From NCBI GenBank assembly GCA_964587525.1, contig CAZPLZ010000048.1:1-19511 (forward strand): a stretch of 19,511 bases of DNA. The letters run 5' to 3'. Made by a program: the position numbers and the translations under genes. The notes under the pieces are model-generated. The model ran no database searches. It was not told the DNA's origin and was given only the letters and a program-made list of their open reading frames with translations. Shown here in pieces: positions 1 through 7,107 of this stretch; position 1 is the stretch's first letter, and every line of letters begins with the position of its first letter. Origin of the DNA: CAZPLZ01 sp964587525 (lineage in GTDB: Bacteria; Oederibacteriota; CAKKQC01).

Positions 1-225
1 TCTGGAGGAGAGGGGGATCCACTGTACGAGGAAGCGGTCAACCTCGTGGTGCGCACGGGGGAAGCCTCGGTCTCTATGCTCCAGCGCCGTCTCGCAATCG
101 GGTTTGCGCGGGCGGGCCGGCTGGTGGATCTCATGGAACTCCGAGGCGTGATCGGGCCGAAACAGGGCAGCAAACCAAGAGAAATTGTGGTGAACCGTGA
201 AGGGACGGGGGAAGTGGCAGGGTGA
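1..225 (+). CDS. ftsK: DNA translocase FtsK, C-terminal end (partial)
   Basis: The window opens inside this gene, in frame from base 1, and it ends with TGA at 223-225. The visible 74 residues form the FtsK gamma domain, a winged helix. Signature pieces are EEAVNLVVRTGEASVSMLQR, then IGFARAGRLVDLME, then GPKQGSKPREIVV. In the family this domain reads KOPS sequences and directs the hexameric motor toward dif during chromosome segregation at the septum. The motor domain lies upstream, outside the window. Its stop codon overlaps the GTG start of the next gene (GTGA), so the two are probably translationally coupled. The family call is secure even from this fragment. Confidence 0.93.
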   Translation, partial: SGGEGDPLYEEAVNLVVRTGEASVSMLQRRLAIGFARAGRLVDLMELRGVIGPKQGSKPREIVVNREGTGEVAG

Positions 226-911
226 GGGGAGACGGTCTAGCTGTGATGGTGGCTGTGGTGTTGTGTGCCGCTCCGGTCACCTCATCCGAAACCGAGGGCC
301 TTCCGAGGACCGCCGAGGAAGTCATGGATCTCGCCGAGGCTGCTGAGGAGGCCATGAGAGACGTTAAACTTAAATTCACTCAAGTCACTCAATTGAAAGT
401 CACGGCTGAAACGCAGGAGATGAACGGTGAGTTGACCCTCTTGAAATCGCCTGAGCGTTTCAAGGTGCAATTCACTTCACCGACGACCCATCTTTTCCAC
501 TATGACGGTTCTCGCTTGGTCCTATTTTTCCCTGAGACTGGTCAGGCATTCCGCCAAGAGGCCACATTGGAGGACTTGACTGGTCTTTTGGGGATCAACC
601 CTGCTGCTTCTGTGAAAATTTTCCGTGAGGGTTATCGTATCTCTTTGCTTGGGTGTTTCGATCAAAGTTGCCGCCTTTCATTTGAGCGGACTACTCCGCC
701 AGAGCTTATCTGGAATGTTCAGGTCAGCGCGACGACCTGGTATTTGGAGGAGGCTTCATTTGAGAACGATGAAATAAAAGTAATCTTGAGATTTTACGAT
801 TATCAGGTCAACCGTGGGCTCAGTGCCACATCGCTCTTCCTCAAGCTACCGGAAGATACAACGATGTACGAGGGTCTTCCACAATTCTTCAACCATGGAG
901 TGGCACCATGA
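222..911 (+). CDS. lolA: LolA-type outer membrane lipoprotein carrier
   Basis: A 229-residue protein with an N-terminal signal peptide (hydrophobic VMVAVVLCAAPVTSS). A LolA-like fold is suggested by KFTQVTQLK, the NGELTLLKSPERFKVQF segment and YDGSRLVLFFPETGQAFRQ. Periplasmic LolA takes lipoproteins from LolCDE and passes them to the outer membrane. The GTG at 222 overlaps the ftsK stop and gives a basic n-region; ATG 246 is an alternative start that would shorten the signal peptide. Its stop, TGA 909-911, overlaps an ATG at 908, probably the ancestral start of rodZ. The gene is clearly AT-richer than its neighbours: hand counts on three 60-base lines give 40, 45 and 47% GC. It may be diverged or acquired. 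The family call is good; binding function is inferred. Confidence 0.82.
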   Translation: MRGDGLAVMVAVVLCAAPVTSSETEGLPRTAEEVMDLAEAAEEAMRDVKLKFTQVTQLKVTAETQEMNGELTLLKSPERFKVQFTSPTTHLFHYDGSRLVLFFPETGQAFRQEATLEDLTGLLGINPAASVKIFREGYRISLLGCFDQSCRLSFERTTPPELIWNVQVSATTWYLEEASFENDEIKVILRFYDYQVNRGLSATSLFLKLPEDTTMYEGLPQFFNHGVAP

Positions 912-920
912 CCTCGCGGA

Positions 921-981
921 CTCACCCCCCTCACCCTACCCTCTCCCCCCAGAGGGGGGAGAGGGAAAGGGAGAGGGGGTG
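921..981 (+). repeat. REP-like GC-rich palindrome at the lolA/rodZ junction
   Basis: The core is a perfect 12-bp inverted repeat, 939-950 (CCCTCTCCCCCC) and 954-965, around the loop AGA. Outer sequences at 923-937 and 967-981 are also nearly complementary. GTGGCACC-ATGACC at 900-913 recurs as GTGGCACC-GGCC-ATGACC at 979-996, so the element is flanked by an imperfect direct repeat. This looks like insertion into an ATGA stop/start overlap. Palindromes of the CCCTCTCCC type are common dispersed repeats in GC-rich bacteria. A related fragment lies at 11104-11123. Confidence 0.75.
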
Positions 982-990
982 GCACCGGCC

Positions 991-1917
991 ATGACCGAAA
1001 CGCATCAGCCGGCCCCGTCGCTGGTGGAATTGGGCCAGCGGCTGAGTGAAGAGCGCGTGCGACGCGGCTGGACGCTGCAGCAAGTGGTGGATCGCTCCAG
1101 AATTCCCCTGGGACATCTGATCGCAATCGAGGCTGGCAATTATTCGTCCATCCCGGCTGAGGTGTACATGCGCGGGTTCGTTCGCAGCTACGCGAAATTG
1201 CTGGATCTGGATGAGGAGACTATGTTGCAGGCGCTGGATAAGGCGGGCATCCTTTCGGCGGCGACGACTGTGAGGATGGCACCCAGGGGGCTTGCCGTGA
1301 AGGTTGTCGCCCGGACGAAGACGCCGTGGGGCTGGTTGCAGCTCGCACCCCGGTACTGGTTCATGGTGGGGGCCGTGGTGCTCGGCGGGGTGCTGGTGGG
1401 ATTGGGTATTAGGGGGATTACCAGTCTGATGCGAAAGGTGGAGAGCCGGCCGATTCCACCCTCGCCGTTTCAGGGAGCACCAGCTCCCAGCCGGCCCCTG
1501 AAAAGCTGGCCCGGTACGGGAGCCGCGCTGGTGCTTTCCCCGATTGTGGTGAGTGTCACGGCGTATGAAGGCTGTTGGATCGAGTTCCAAGTTGACGATC
1601 GTCGTGCAGGGGAAACCACCATACAAGCGGGCGAGTCCCGGGTGTGGTCAGGTTCTTCCCGCGTACGGTTGTTGCTTGGCAACGCGGGAGGCGTCAAGGT
1701 GTCCGGGCCGAAGGGGCCAGTGTCTCTGCCGGATAAACCGGGACGCGTGGTGCACCTGCTGTTTAACCCGTATGGAGTGACGAGGCTTAAAGTTCCTGAA
1801 GCACAACTGGCGTCGCTACGTGAAGTGCAAATCAGCTCAACACAAATCAGGACACCACAAGCTAGCTCAACGCAGATGAGCCCACTGAAGTCTAGTTCAA
1901 CAGCCACTTCTCCATAA
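991..1917 (+). CDS. rodZ: RodZ-like cell-shape protein (HTH + TM + DUF4115)
   Basis: A 308-residue bitopic membrane protein. Residues about 11-80 form a RodZ-type helix-turn-helix (LGQRLSEERVRRGWTLQQVV, then IPAEVYMRGFVRSYAKLLDL). After a basic linker, one membrane helix lies at about 122-142 (YWFMVGAVVLGGVLVGLGI). The periplasmic DUF4115-like domain starts near VVSVTAYEGCWIEFQVDD. RodZ links MreB filaments to the cell-wall elongation machinery. I chose ATG 991, restored downstream of the REP-like insertion. An in-frame GTG at 979 directly follows a GAGAGGGG stretch and could serve instead. The C-terminus ends in a Ser/Thr-rich tail coded by 30-bp tandem repeats. Confidence 0.85.
   Translation: MTETHQPAPSLVELGQRLSEERVRRGWTLQQVVDRSRIPLGHLIAIEAGNYSSIPAEVYMRGFVRSYAKLLDLDEETMLQALDKAGILSAATTVRMAPRGLAVKVVARTKTPWGWLQLAPRYWFMVGAVVLGGVLVGLGIRGITSLMRKVESRPIPPSPFQGAPAPSRPLKSWPGTGAALVLSPIVVSVTAYEGCWIEFQVDDRRAGETTIQAGESRVWSGSSRVRLLLGNAGGVKVSGPKGPVSLPDKPGRVVHLLFNPYGVTRLKVPEAQLASLREVQISSTQIRTPQASSTQMSPLKSSSTATSP
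1834..1917 (+). repeat. 30-bp tandem repeats coding the RodZ tail
   Basis: Two full 30-bp units (1834-1863 and 1864-1893) and a partial third (1894 onward) each begin AG(C/T)TCAAC. They code ten-residue units SSTQIRTPQA, SSTQMSPLKS and SSTATSP at the end of rodZ. The period is a multiple of three, so copy-number change would keep the frame. Confidence 0.8.
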
Positions 1918-1935
1918 CGTTTCGAGTTTCACGTT

Positions 1936-1944
1936 TGCTATAGT
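1936..1944 (+). promoter_or_regulatory. Candidate extended -10 promoter of the GAF-ANTAR gene
   Basis: TGCTATAGT combines the TGn extension with a 5/6 match to TATAAT. No good -35 is visible, as is usual for extended -10 promoters. Only nine bases separate the box from the GTG start at 1954, so the transcript would begin at or within a few bases of the start codon. No Shine-Dalgarno sequence is seen in that space. Confidence 0.5.
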
Positions 1945-1953
1945 AAGACTCCC

Positions 1954-3264
1954 GTGACTACCAAATTAAAGGCCGCGCCGGAATTTGTAAGGGGAACTTC
2001 CCGGGTACGCAAGGTGGCGTCCCAGGAGAGTGATGTGGTCAAAGTTCTGCGCGAGCGCCTCGAGCTGTTGCAACAGATCACCCATACAATCTGGGGAACG
2101 CTGGAACTGGACGCCGTGCTCATGCACATTATGGAAGTTGTGAGCCAGGTCACCAACGCCAATGCGGTCTTGCTCTACCTGCTGGACCAGGAACGAGGGG
2201 ATTTGATCCTGCGCGCATCATCTCGTCCGCATCCTAATCTTATCGGGGTCGTGCGCCTCAAGCTTGGCGAGGGGATCACCGGCTGGGCTGCGCAACACAA
2301 GGAGCCAGTGGCCATTGCGAGCAATGCCCGAGAAGACCCTCGGTTCAAATATATCAGGGAGCTGCCTGAAGACCGCTGCGAAGCGTTTCTGGCTGTTCCC
2401 ATCATACGCCGGGGGAAGCTGATCGGTGTCGTGAACGCGCATCATTCACGACCCCACCAGCATCACCGTGAGACCATTGACCTCGTTTCGGCTATCGCCC
2501 AGCAAGTTGGGGGGGCGATTGAAAACGCCCTGCTGTACGAAGAGACACACAAGCGCGCCCAGCAACTGGACATGCTGTCCAAAGTGAGCGGCGTCATGGT
2601 ATCCAGCAAATATCTTGATGAGATCCTTCAGCTCATAGTTTCCATGACCGCCAATCAGATGCATTCCAAGGTGTGCTCGCTCATGTTGCTAAACGAAGAA
2701 CGAGGAGAATTGATCATCGGCGCTACGCAGAGCCTCAGCGATGAGTACCGTAACAAACCTCCGTTAAAGGTGGGGCAAAGCCTCAGCGGGCTGGTGGTAC
2801 GGGATCGCAAGCCACTGGTGGTGCTGGATGTCCAAGGGGATGGGCGATATGCGTACCCGGATGTGGCGAAGCGGGAGGGTCTGCGGTCGCTACTCTGTGT
2901 GCCCATGATGGTGCATGAACGGATCCTCGGGGTGATTCATCTCTATACGACCGAGTTCCACGACTTCACTCGGGACGAAATACAACTGCTGCAGACCATC
3001 GCCAATCAGGCGGCGGCAGCGATTCAGAACACTCGCCTGCTCTCTGAAACGCTGCAAATGCGCGAGGCGCTTGAGTCGCGCAAGCTCATCGAGCGTGCCA
3101 AGGGGATTCTGCAAAATGAGCTGGGGCTGGCGGAGGAGAAGGCATTTCGATTGATCCAGAAGAAAAGCATGGACTCATGTAAACCGATGAAAGAGATCGC
3201 CGAAGCCATTATCTTAAGCTCCGAGATGCGCCAAGGGAAAGATCACCGCAAAGCCAAGACTTGA
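1954..3264 (+). CDS. GAF-GAF-ANTAR domain regulator
   Basis: A 436-residue cytoplasmic protein. A short coiled segment (about 28-48) is followed by GAF domain 1 (about 50-195, with GEGITGWAAQHKEPVAIAS and FLAVPIIRRGKLIGVVNAHH) and GAF domain 2 (about 215-365, with VGQSLSGLVVRDRKPLVV and LCVPMMVHERILGVIHLY). The C-terminus (about 372-425) is an ANTAR domain: LIERAKGILQNELGLAEEKA, then FRLIQKKSMDSCKPMKEIAE. ANTAR domains bind paired hairpins in nascent RNA and prevent termination; GAF domains sense small ligands or dimerise. The ligand and the RNA target are unknown, and I saw no paired hairpin target nearby. The start is GTG 1954; the stop codon is shared with the ssrA promoter. Confidence 0.88.
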   Translation: MTTKLKAAPEFVRGTSRVRKVASQESDVVKVLRERLELLQQITHTIWGTLELDAVLMHIMEVVSQVTNANAVLLYLLDQERGDLILRASSRPHPNLIGVVRLKLGEGITGWAAQHKEPVAIASNAREDPRFKYIRELPEDRCEAFLAVPIIRRGKLIGVVNAHHSRPHQHHRETIDLVSAIAQQVGGAIENALLYEETHKRAQQLDMLSKVSGVMVSSKYLDEILQLIVSMTANQMHSKVCSLMLLNEERGELIIGATQSLSDEYRNKPPLKVGQSLSGLVVRDRKPLVVLDVQGDGRYAYPDVAKREGLRSLLCVPMMVHERILGVIHLYTTEFHDFTRDEIQLLQTIANQAAAAIQNTRLLSETLQMREALESRKLIERAKGILQNELGLAEEKAFRLIQKKSMDSCKPMKEIAEAIILSSEMRQGKDHRKAKT

Positions 3265-3270
3265 TATAAT
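3262..3270 (+). promoter_or_regulatory. Extended -10 promoter of ssrA, overlapping the upstream stop codon
   Basis: TGATATAAT is a perfect extended -10 (TGn + TATAAT). Its TGA is the stop codon of the GAF-ANTAR gene, and its TATAAT ends eight bases before the mature tmRNA 5' end at 3279. The -35 region shows no clear match. Confidence 0.75.
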
Positions 3271-3278
3271 TTGCTCAT

Positions 3279-3638
3279 GGGGGCGAAAAGGGTTCGACGG
3301 GGTCGTTGAAACTGAAGGCGCAAGCCGAGGTCCACTCAACCTCGTTAATCAGGGTGGAGAAAACCAAAAAGCTGACTTACCGTTAGCTTTCGCCGCCGCT
3401 TAACAGCACGGCGACGTCTCGTCTGAACCTGAGCCTGCAGGCCAGACAGGCGTCATCCAACAGGCTAGACCCTTGCGGTAGGCACCGTGCGCGAGGGGTG
3501 AAGAGCACCATCGGGGCTAGCGCCTGTCCCTCCGGCCCGGGGGACCAGGGCGGGGGCGAATCACCAATCCTGGGCTAAGCTTGTAGCGGCGTTCAGTAGA
3601 AACACTTCCGGACACCGGTTCGATTCCGGTCGCCTCCA
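3279..3638 (+). ncRNA. ssrA: tmRNA (trans-translation RNA)
   Basis: A one-piece tmRNA of about 360 nt. The 5' end GGGGGCGA (from 3279) pairs over 7 bp, with one G-U, with CGCCTCC at 3631-3637 to form the acceptor stem. The discriminator is A 3638, and CCA is not encoded. The 5' block GAAAAGGGTTCGACGGGG is typical of the family. The T-arm ACCGG-TTCGATT-CCGGT lies at 3614-3630. With SmpB, tmRNA enters stalled ribosomes, adds a degradation tag and frees them. The tag frame is at 3371-3403. Pseudoknots are expected but I did not fold them. Confidence 0.97.
3371..3403 (+). other. tmRNA tag-peptide reading frame
   Basis: Aligned with E. coli tmRNA after CCTCGT, the resume codon is most likely GCT 3371. 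It gives ADLPLAFAAA followed by TAA 3401-3403. Ten residues and a small hydrophobic Ala-rich end match the usual tag length and its protease-recognised tail. The alanine charged on tmRNA would precede it. The resume codon is inferred from spacing, not proven. Confidence 0.75.
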
Positions 3639-3753
3639 TAAATTTATATTTAGCAAAGTCGCCAGCGTGACGGAGCAGTAACCAGGGGTGTCAGTTCCCT
3701 TGTGCCCTTTTACGAGACTGTGTTAGGCTAAAAGACGGTTTAGACCAGGCCCG

Positions 3754-4776
3754 ATGGCACTATTCAAGTCTGACGCGGAAAAGAGAAAAGAGTACCTCGC
3801 CGAGGCGATGAAACTTGCCGACAAAGGGGAGGGTGGGAAGGCCCTCGCCGAGTTGGAGAAAGCCAGAAAGCTGGATGAACGCGACATCCAGGTGTGGATG
3901 CATTTCGGGCATGTCCATCTCGCGTTGGGTAATATCCAAGATGCCATCAAAAGTTTCAAGAAAGCCTGTGAAATTGACCCCAATAATCTTGACGCTCTGA
4001 ACAACGCCGGCCTCGCGTACGCGAAGGGCGAGCAATACAACGCCGCCATCTGGGCGTTCAACGGCGCCATCGCCAAGCATTCCAAGGCGGCGATCCTGTA
4101 CAACAATCTGGGCAACGTGTATTTCGATAAAGGCTTGTATTACGAGGCGACGCAGGAATTCAGAAAAGCGATCGAGCTGGATCCGAGTTACGCGGACAGT
4201 TACCACCATCTTGGCATCGCTGGCCAGGCCGATGCCAGTGACGAGGGCGCTGTGGAAAGGTTCGAGGAGGCGATGAAGAAGGGCCTGAACAAGGCCAAGG
4301 CCTACCACGACTTGGGTGTCACCCAGATGCACCAGAACATGTACGACAAGGCTTCAGTTTCTTTCCAGGAGGCGGTGAAGATCGATCCCAAATACAACAG
4401 TGCCTATAGCTATCTTGCGGAGATCTATGAAGAGAAGGGGCAGTTGGAGCAGGCCTATCAGGCTCTTTCGAAAGTTGTCGAGCTGAATCCAAAGAGTGCC
4501 AAGGCGCTCAACCGGTTGGGGATTTTTTTCCATAAGAACAATAAGGAGAAGGAGGCTGTTGAGGCGTTCCGGAAGGCGATCCAGATTGACCCCAGCTACG
4601 TCAACGCTCACTTCCGCGCGGGGCAGGTGTTTGAGCAGAGGGGACACGCCGAACGGGCTATCAAAGAGTATGAGACGCATATCCTCATCCACGAGAGTGG
4701 GTGGATGGTGGAGGATGCGAAGATCAGGGTGGAGCGTTTGAAGGCCGCCTCAGGCGCGGTCAGTCAAAAAGGGTAG
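3754..4776 (+). CDS. TPR-repeat protein
   Basis: A 340-residue soluble protein made almost wholly of tetratricopeptide repeats, about eight units of 34 residues. Clear examples are LGNIQDAIKSFKKACEIDP, LYYEATQEFRKAIELDPSYA, YDKASVSFQEAVKIDPKYNS, LEQAYQALSKVVELNPKSAK and KEAVEAFRKAIQIDPSYVNA. There is no signal peptide or membrane segment. TPR arrays are protein-binding scaffolds; the partner is unknown. Only four bases separate its stop from the PilB/GspE gene, so they are probably co-transcribed, and a scaffold or pilotin-like role in pilus or secretion function is a reasonable guess. ATG 3754 has only a weak AGG upstream. Confidence 0.85.
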   Translation: MALFKSDAEKRKEYLAEAMKLADKGEGGKALAELEKARKLDERDIQVWMHFGHVHLALGNIQDAIKSFKKACEIDPNNLDALNNAGLAYAKGEQYNAAIWAFNGAIAKHSKAAILYNNLGNVYFDKGLYYEATQEFRKAIELDPSYADSYHHLGIAGQADASDEGAVERFEEAMKKGLNKAKAYHDLGVTQMHQNMYDKASVSFQEAVKIDPKYNSAYSYLAEIYEEKGQLEQAYQALSKVVELNPKSAKALNRLGIFFHKNNKEKEAVEAFRKAIQIDPSYVNAHFRAGQVFEQRGHAERAIKEYETHILIHESGWMVEDAKIRVERLKAASGAVSQKG

Positions 4777-4780
4777 ACCG

Positions 4781-6589
4781 GTGGCGATTCAAACGAAGCC
4801 GATCGAAGCCGTCCTGGTTGATGAGGGAGTCCTCACCAAGGAACAACTCGAGACCGTCCAGAAGGACATGCAGGAGAAAGGCGGGTCGCTGGGGGCGGCT
4901 GCGGCACGTCTGGGATTCTGCTCCGACGAGGCTGTCGCGAAACTCATCGCCTCGCATCGCGGGACGAAATACGTGAACGTGACCTCCAATATTACCAACT
5001 TCAAACCTGAGGTTTGGGAACAGCTCGTCAAGCTGGTTCCGCCTGAGCTTGCGAACAAGTATAAAGTGGTTCCCTACGGCAAGAGGTTCGATAAATATAC
5101 GTTTGCCGTTGTGGATCCGCGTGAGCCCTCCCTGATCCGGTTTCCCGATGAGTTCGTACGGTTCTTGCCTGGGCGGAAAGGCGAGGTGGAGTTCGTGGTG
5201 AGCGAGGAGACCATGATCCAGGCTGCCCTGGAGGAGTATTTCCCCCTAACGAAGAAAACTTCAATAGGTTCCGCTGGCCAGGCCTCAACTCAGGGCGCTT
5301 CTGACTCCCTCTTGCTGGATGAGGGGCAAGATGGAGGGCCTGACGTTGGCGAAGTCGAGGTCGTCGGTGATGCATCCGATCTCGACGGCGACTCCTCCGT
5401 GGATGACGCGCCGGTCATCAAATGGGTGAACAACGTCATTATTCAAGCGGTTGTACAGGGGGCGAGCGATATTCACATGGATCCGAATGAACAGGGCATC
5501 ATGCTCCGGTACCGGATTGATGGTGTGCTGCGGGACATCCAGCAGGTTCCGCGGAAGTGGTCGCGTGCCATCCCGGCTGTGGTCAAAGTCAAGACCAAGC
5601 AGATGAGGATTGAAGAGCGGCGCGTTCCCCAAGACGCCCAGATTAAGATGAAGATCCCGACTCAGGACACGCCGATCGACTTGCGCGTCGCCACCCTCCC
5701 CGTGATTAGGGGTGAGAAGGTTGTCATGCGCATCCTCAACCCTTCCGCGTTGATGCCACTCGATGGACTGGGAATAGAACCAGAAGAGCTGGCCAAATTT
5801 GAGAGAGCAATCAATGCGCCTCAGGGAATGATCGTTGTCACCGGGCCGACCGGTAGCGGAAAGACGAACACCCTCTACTCCGCGCTCAATGTGCTCAACG
5901 AGAGGGCTTACAACATCATGACCGCCGAGAAACCGGTGGAGTTCCAAATCCCGGGAATTAACCAGGTGAACATCAATGAGGCTACCGGCATGACATTTGC
6001 GAGCGCACTGAAATCCTTCCTGCGGCAAGACCCCGATATCATCCTGGTGGGGGAGGTCCGCGATTACGAGGAAGCTGAAACTGCCGTCACCGCGGCCATG
6101 ACCGGTCACCTGGTGCTGACCACGCTGCATACCAATGATGCGCCGTCCACCATAGCCAGGTTATTGGACATGCGGGATCCTCACGGGGCGGCCCTTGATC
6201 CGGGCACGCTCGCTTCCTCGATTAACTTGGTGCTGGCGCAGCGGCTTATGCGGCCAATCTGCAAGAACTGCAAGGAACCGACCACCTATCCGCCGGAGTT
6301 TTTCACGAGGTACCATTTGAAACAGGAAGAGTTTGAAGGGGTGACCCTCTACAAGGGTAAGGGCTGCAAGAAATGCAACAACGGATACAAGGGACGGACG
6401 GGTATCTTCGAGGTGATCGAGATGACCCGCCCGATGAGGGACTTGATCATGGAGCGCGCCAATGCTAACGTGCTGCGTGATCAAGCCCTCAAAGAGGGCA
6501 TGCGGTCGCTCAGAGCGAGCGCCATTCTCAAGGTTAAAGCAGGGATTAGCACCCTTGAGGAAACGGTGGACGTGACGACCACTGAGTGA
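4781..6589 (+). CDS. PilB/GspE-family type IV pilus or type II secretion assembly ATPase
   Basis: A 602-residue cytoplasmic ATPase. The N-terminal MshEN/GspE-N region (about 1-150) contains VLVDEGVLTKEQLETVQ. An acidic linker (about 185-205) leads to the motor: Asp-box region, Walker A GPTGSGKT at 355-362, Walker B/Glu segment DIILVGEVRD at 419-428, and the His-box segment GHLVLTTLHTNDAPSTIARL. Four cysteines (494, 497, 529, 532) form the zinc-binding C-terminal element typical of PilB/GspE. It would power pilin polymerisation. Family separation of PilB from GspE is not possible here because no pilC, pilT or gsp genes are in the window. The start is GTG 4781; the next in-frame choices would cut into the domain. 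Confidence 0.9.
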   Translation: MAIQTKPIEAVLVDEGVLTKEQLETVQKDMQEKGGSLGAAAARLGFCSDEAVAKLIASHRGTKYVNVTSNITNFKPEVWEQLVKLVPPELANKYKVVPYGKRFDKYTFAVVDPREPSLIRFPDEFVRFLPGRKGEVEFVVSEETMIQAALEEYFPLTKKTSIGSAGQASTQGASDSLLLDEGQDGGPDVGEVEVVGDASDLDGDSSVDDAPVIKWVNNVIIQAVVQGASDIHMDPNEQGIMLRYRIDGVLRDIQQVPRKWSRAIPAVVKVKTKQMRIEERRVPQDAQIKMKIPTQDTPIDLRVATLPVIRGEKVVMRILNPSALMPLDGLGIEPEELAKFERAINAPQGMIVVTGPTGSGKTNTLYSALNVLNERAYNIMTAEKPVEFQIPGINQVNINEATGMTFASALKSFLRQDPDIILVGEVRDYEEAETAVTAAMTGHLVLTTLHTNDAPSTIARLLDMRDPHGAALDPGTLASSINLVLAQRLMRPICKNCKEPTTYPPEFFTRYHLKQEEFEGVTLYKGKGCKKCNNGYKGRTGIFEVIEMTRPMRDLIMERANANVLRDQALKEGMRSLRASAILKVKAGISTLEETVDVTTTE

Positions 6590-6625
6590 CGCGAGCCCTG
6601 ACATGGGGAGGTGAGAGGAGGAGCT

Positions 6626-7081
6626 ATGGGTGTTGCGGATTTTCTTTCAGAGTATAAACCGTTCAAGGATTTTGGCGAGCAGGATCTGCAGGTCCTGTCG
6701 GATGAGTGCAGTGAAGTGTTGTTCAAAAAAGATGAGGTGATCTTTCCGGAAGAGTCGCCTGGCGACAAGATGTACGTTATCCGCCAGGGTTCAGTAAAGA
6801 TTTTTAAAATGATCAAAAATAATGAAACCACCGTATCGATCATCAACCCGGGGGAATTTTTTGGCGAGATGGCTCTGCTGGATGGCGGGCCGCGTTCGGC
6901 CGCCGCCAAGGCGATCGAAGATGTGAAATCGCTGGTGATTTCAACCAAGAATTTTGAAACCCTCCGTGAGAAAACCCCCCAGGTTGCCCTTCGGATCATG
7001 GATGTGCTCATTCGCACGATGTCGGAGCGCCTCCGGCAGGCGAACAAGAACCTCGAAGTCATCAGTTTCTGGATCGACTAA
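6626..7081 (+). CDS. Stand-alone cyclic-nucleotide-binding domain protein
   Basis: A 151-residue protein consisting of one CRP-type cNMP-binding beta-barrel plus a C-terminal helix, with no helix-turn-helix. The phosphate-binding cassette is intact: GEFFGEMALL at 76-85 and the PRSA at 89-92, with Glu81 and Arg90 in the positions that hold cyclic nucleotide ribose and phosphate. A strong Shine-Dalgarno (GAGGAGG) sits just before ATG 6626. Lying 36 bases after the PilB/GspE gene, it may be a ligand sensor that acts by protein contact on that machinery; this is inference. The ligand (cAMP, c-di-GMP or other) cannot be read from the sequence. Confidence 0.85.
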   Translation: MGVADFLSEYKPFKDFGEQDLQVLSDECSEVLFKKDEVIFPEESPGDKMYVIRQGSVKIFKMIKNNETTVSIINPGEFFGEMALLDGGPRSAAAKAIEDVKSLVISTKNFETLREKTPQVALRIMDVLIRTMSERLRQANKNLEVISFWID

Positions 7082-7107
7082 CTCCCGTTTCAAAACCGCG
7101 GGCCATT

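Noticed and set aside
908..994. 28-codon frame starting with the ATG that overlaps the lolA stop
   Set aside because: The product (MTSRTHPPHPTLSPQRG...) is a translation of the REP-like palindrome, a known kind of spurious peptide.
3676..3712. Possible terminator after tmRNA (CAGGGG ... CCCTTG, then CCCTTTT)
   Set aside because: Six pairs with one G-T, an eight-base loop and only a four-T run several bases later; too weak to call.
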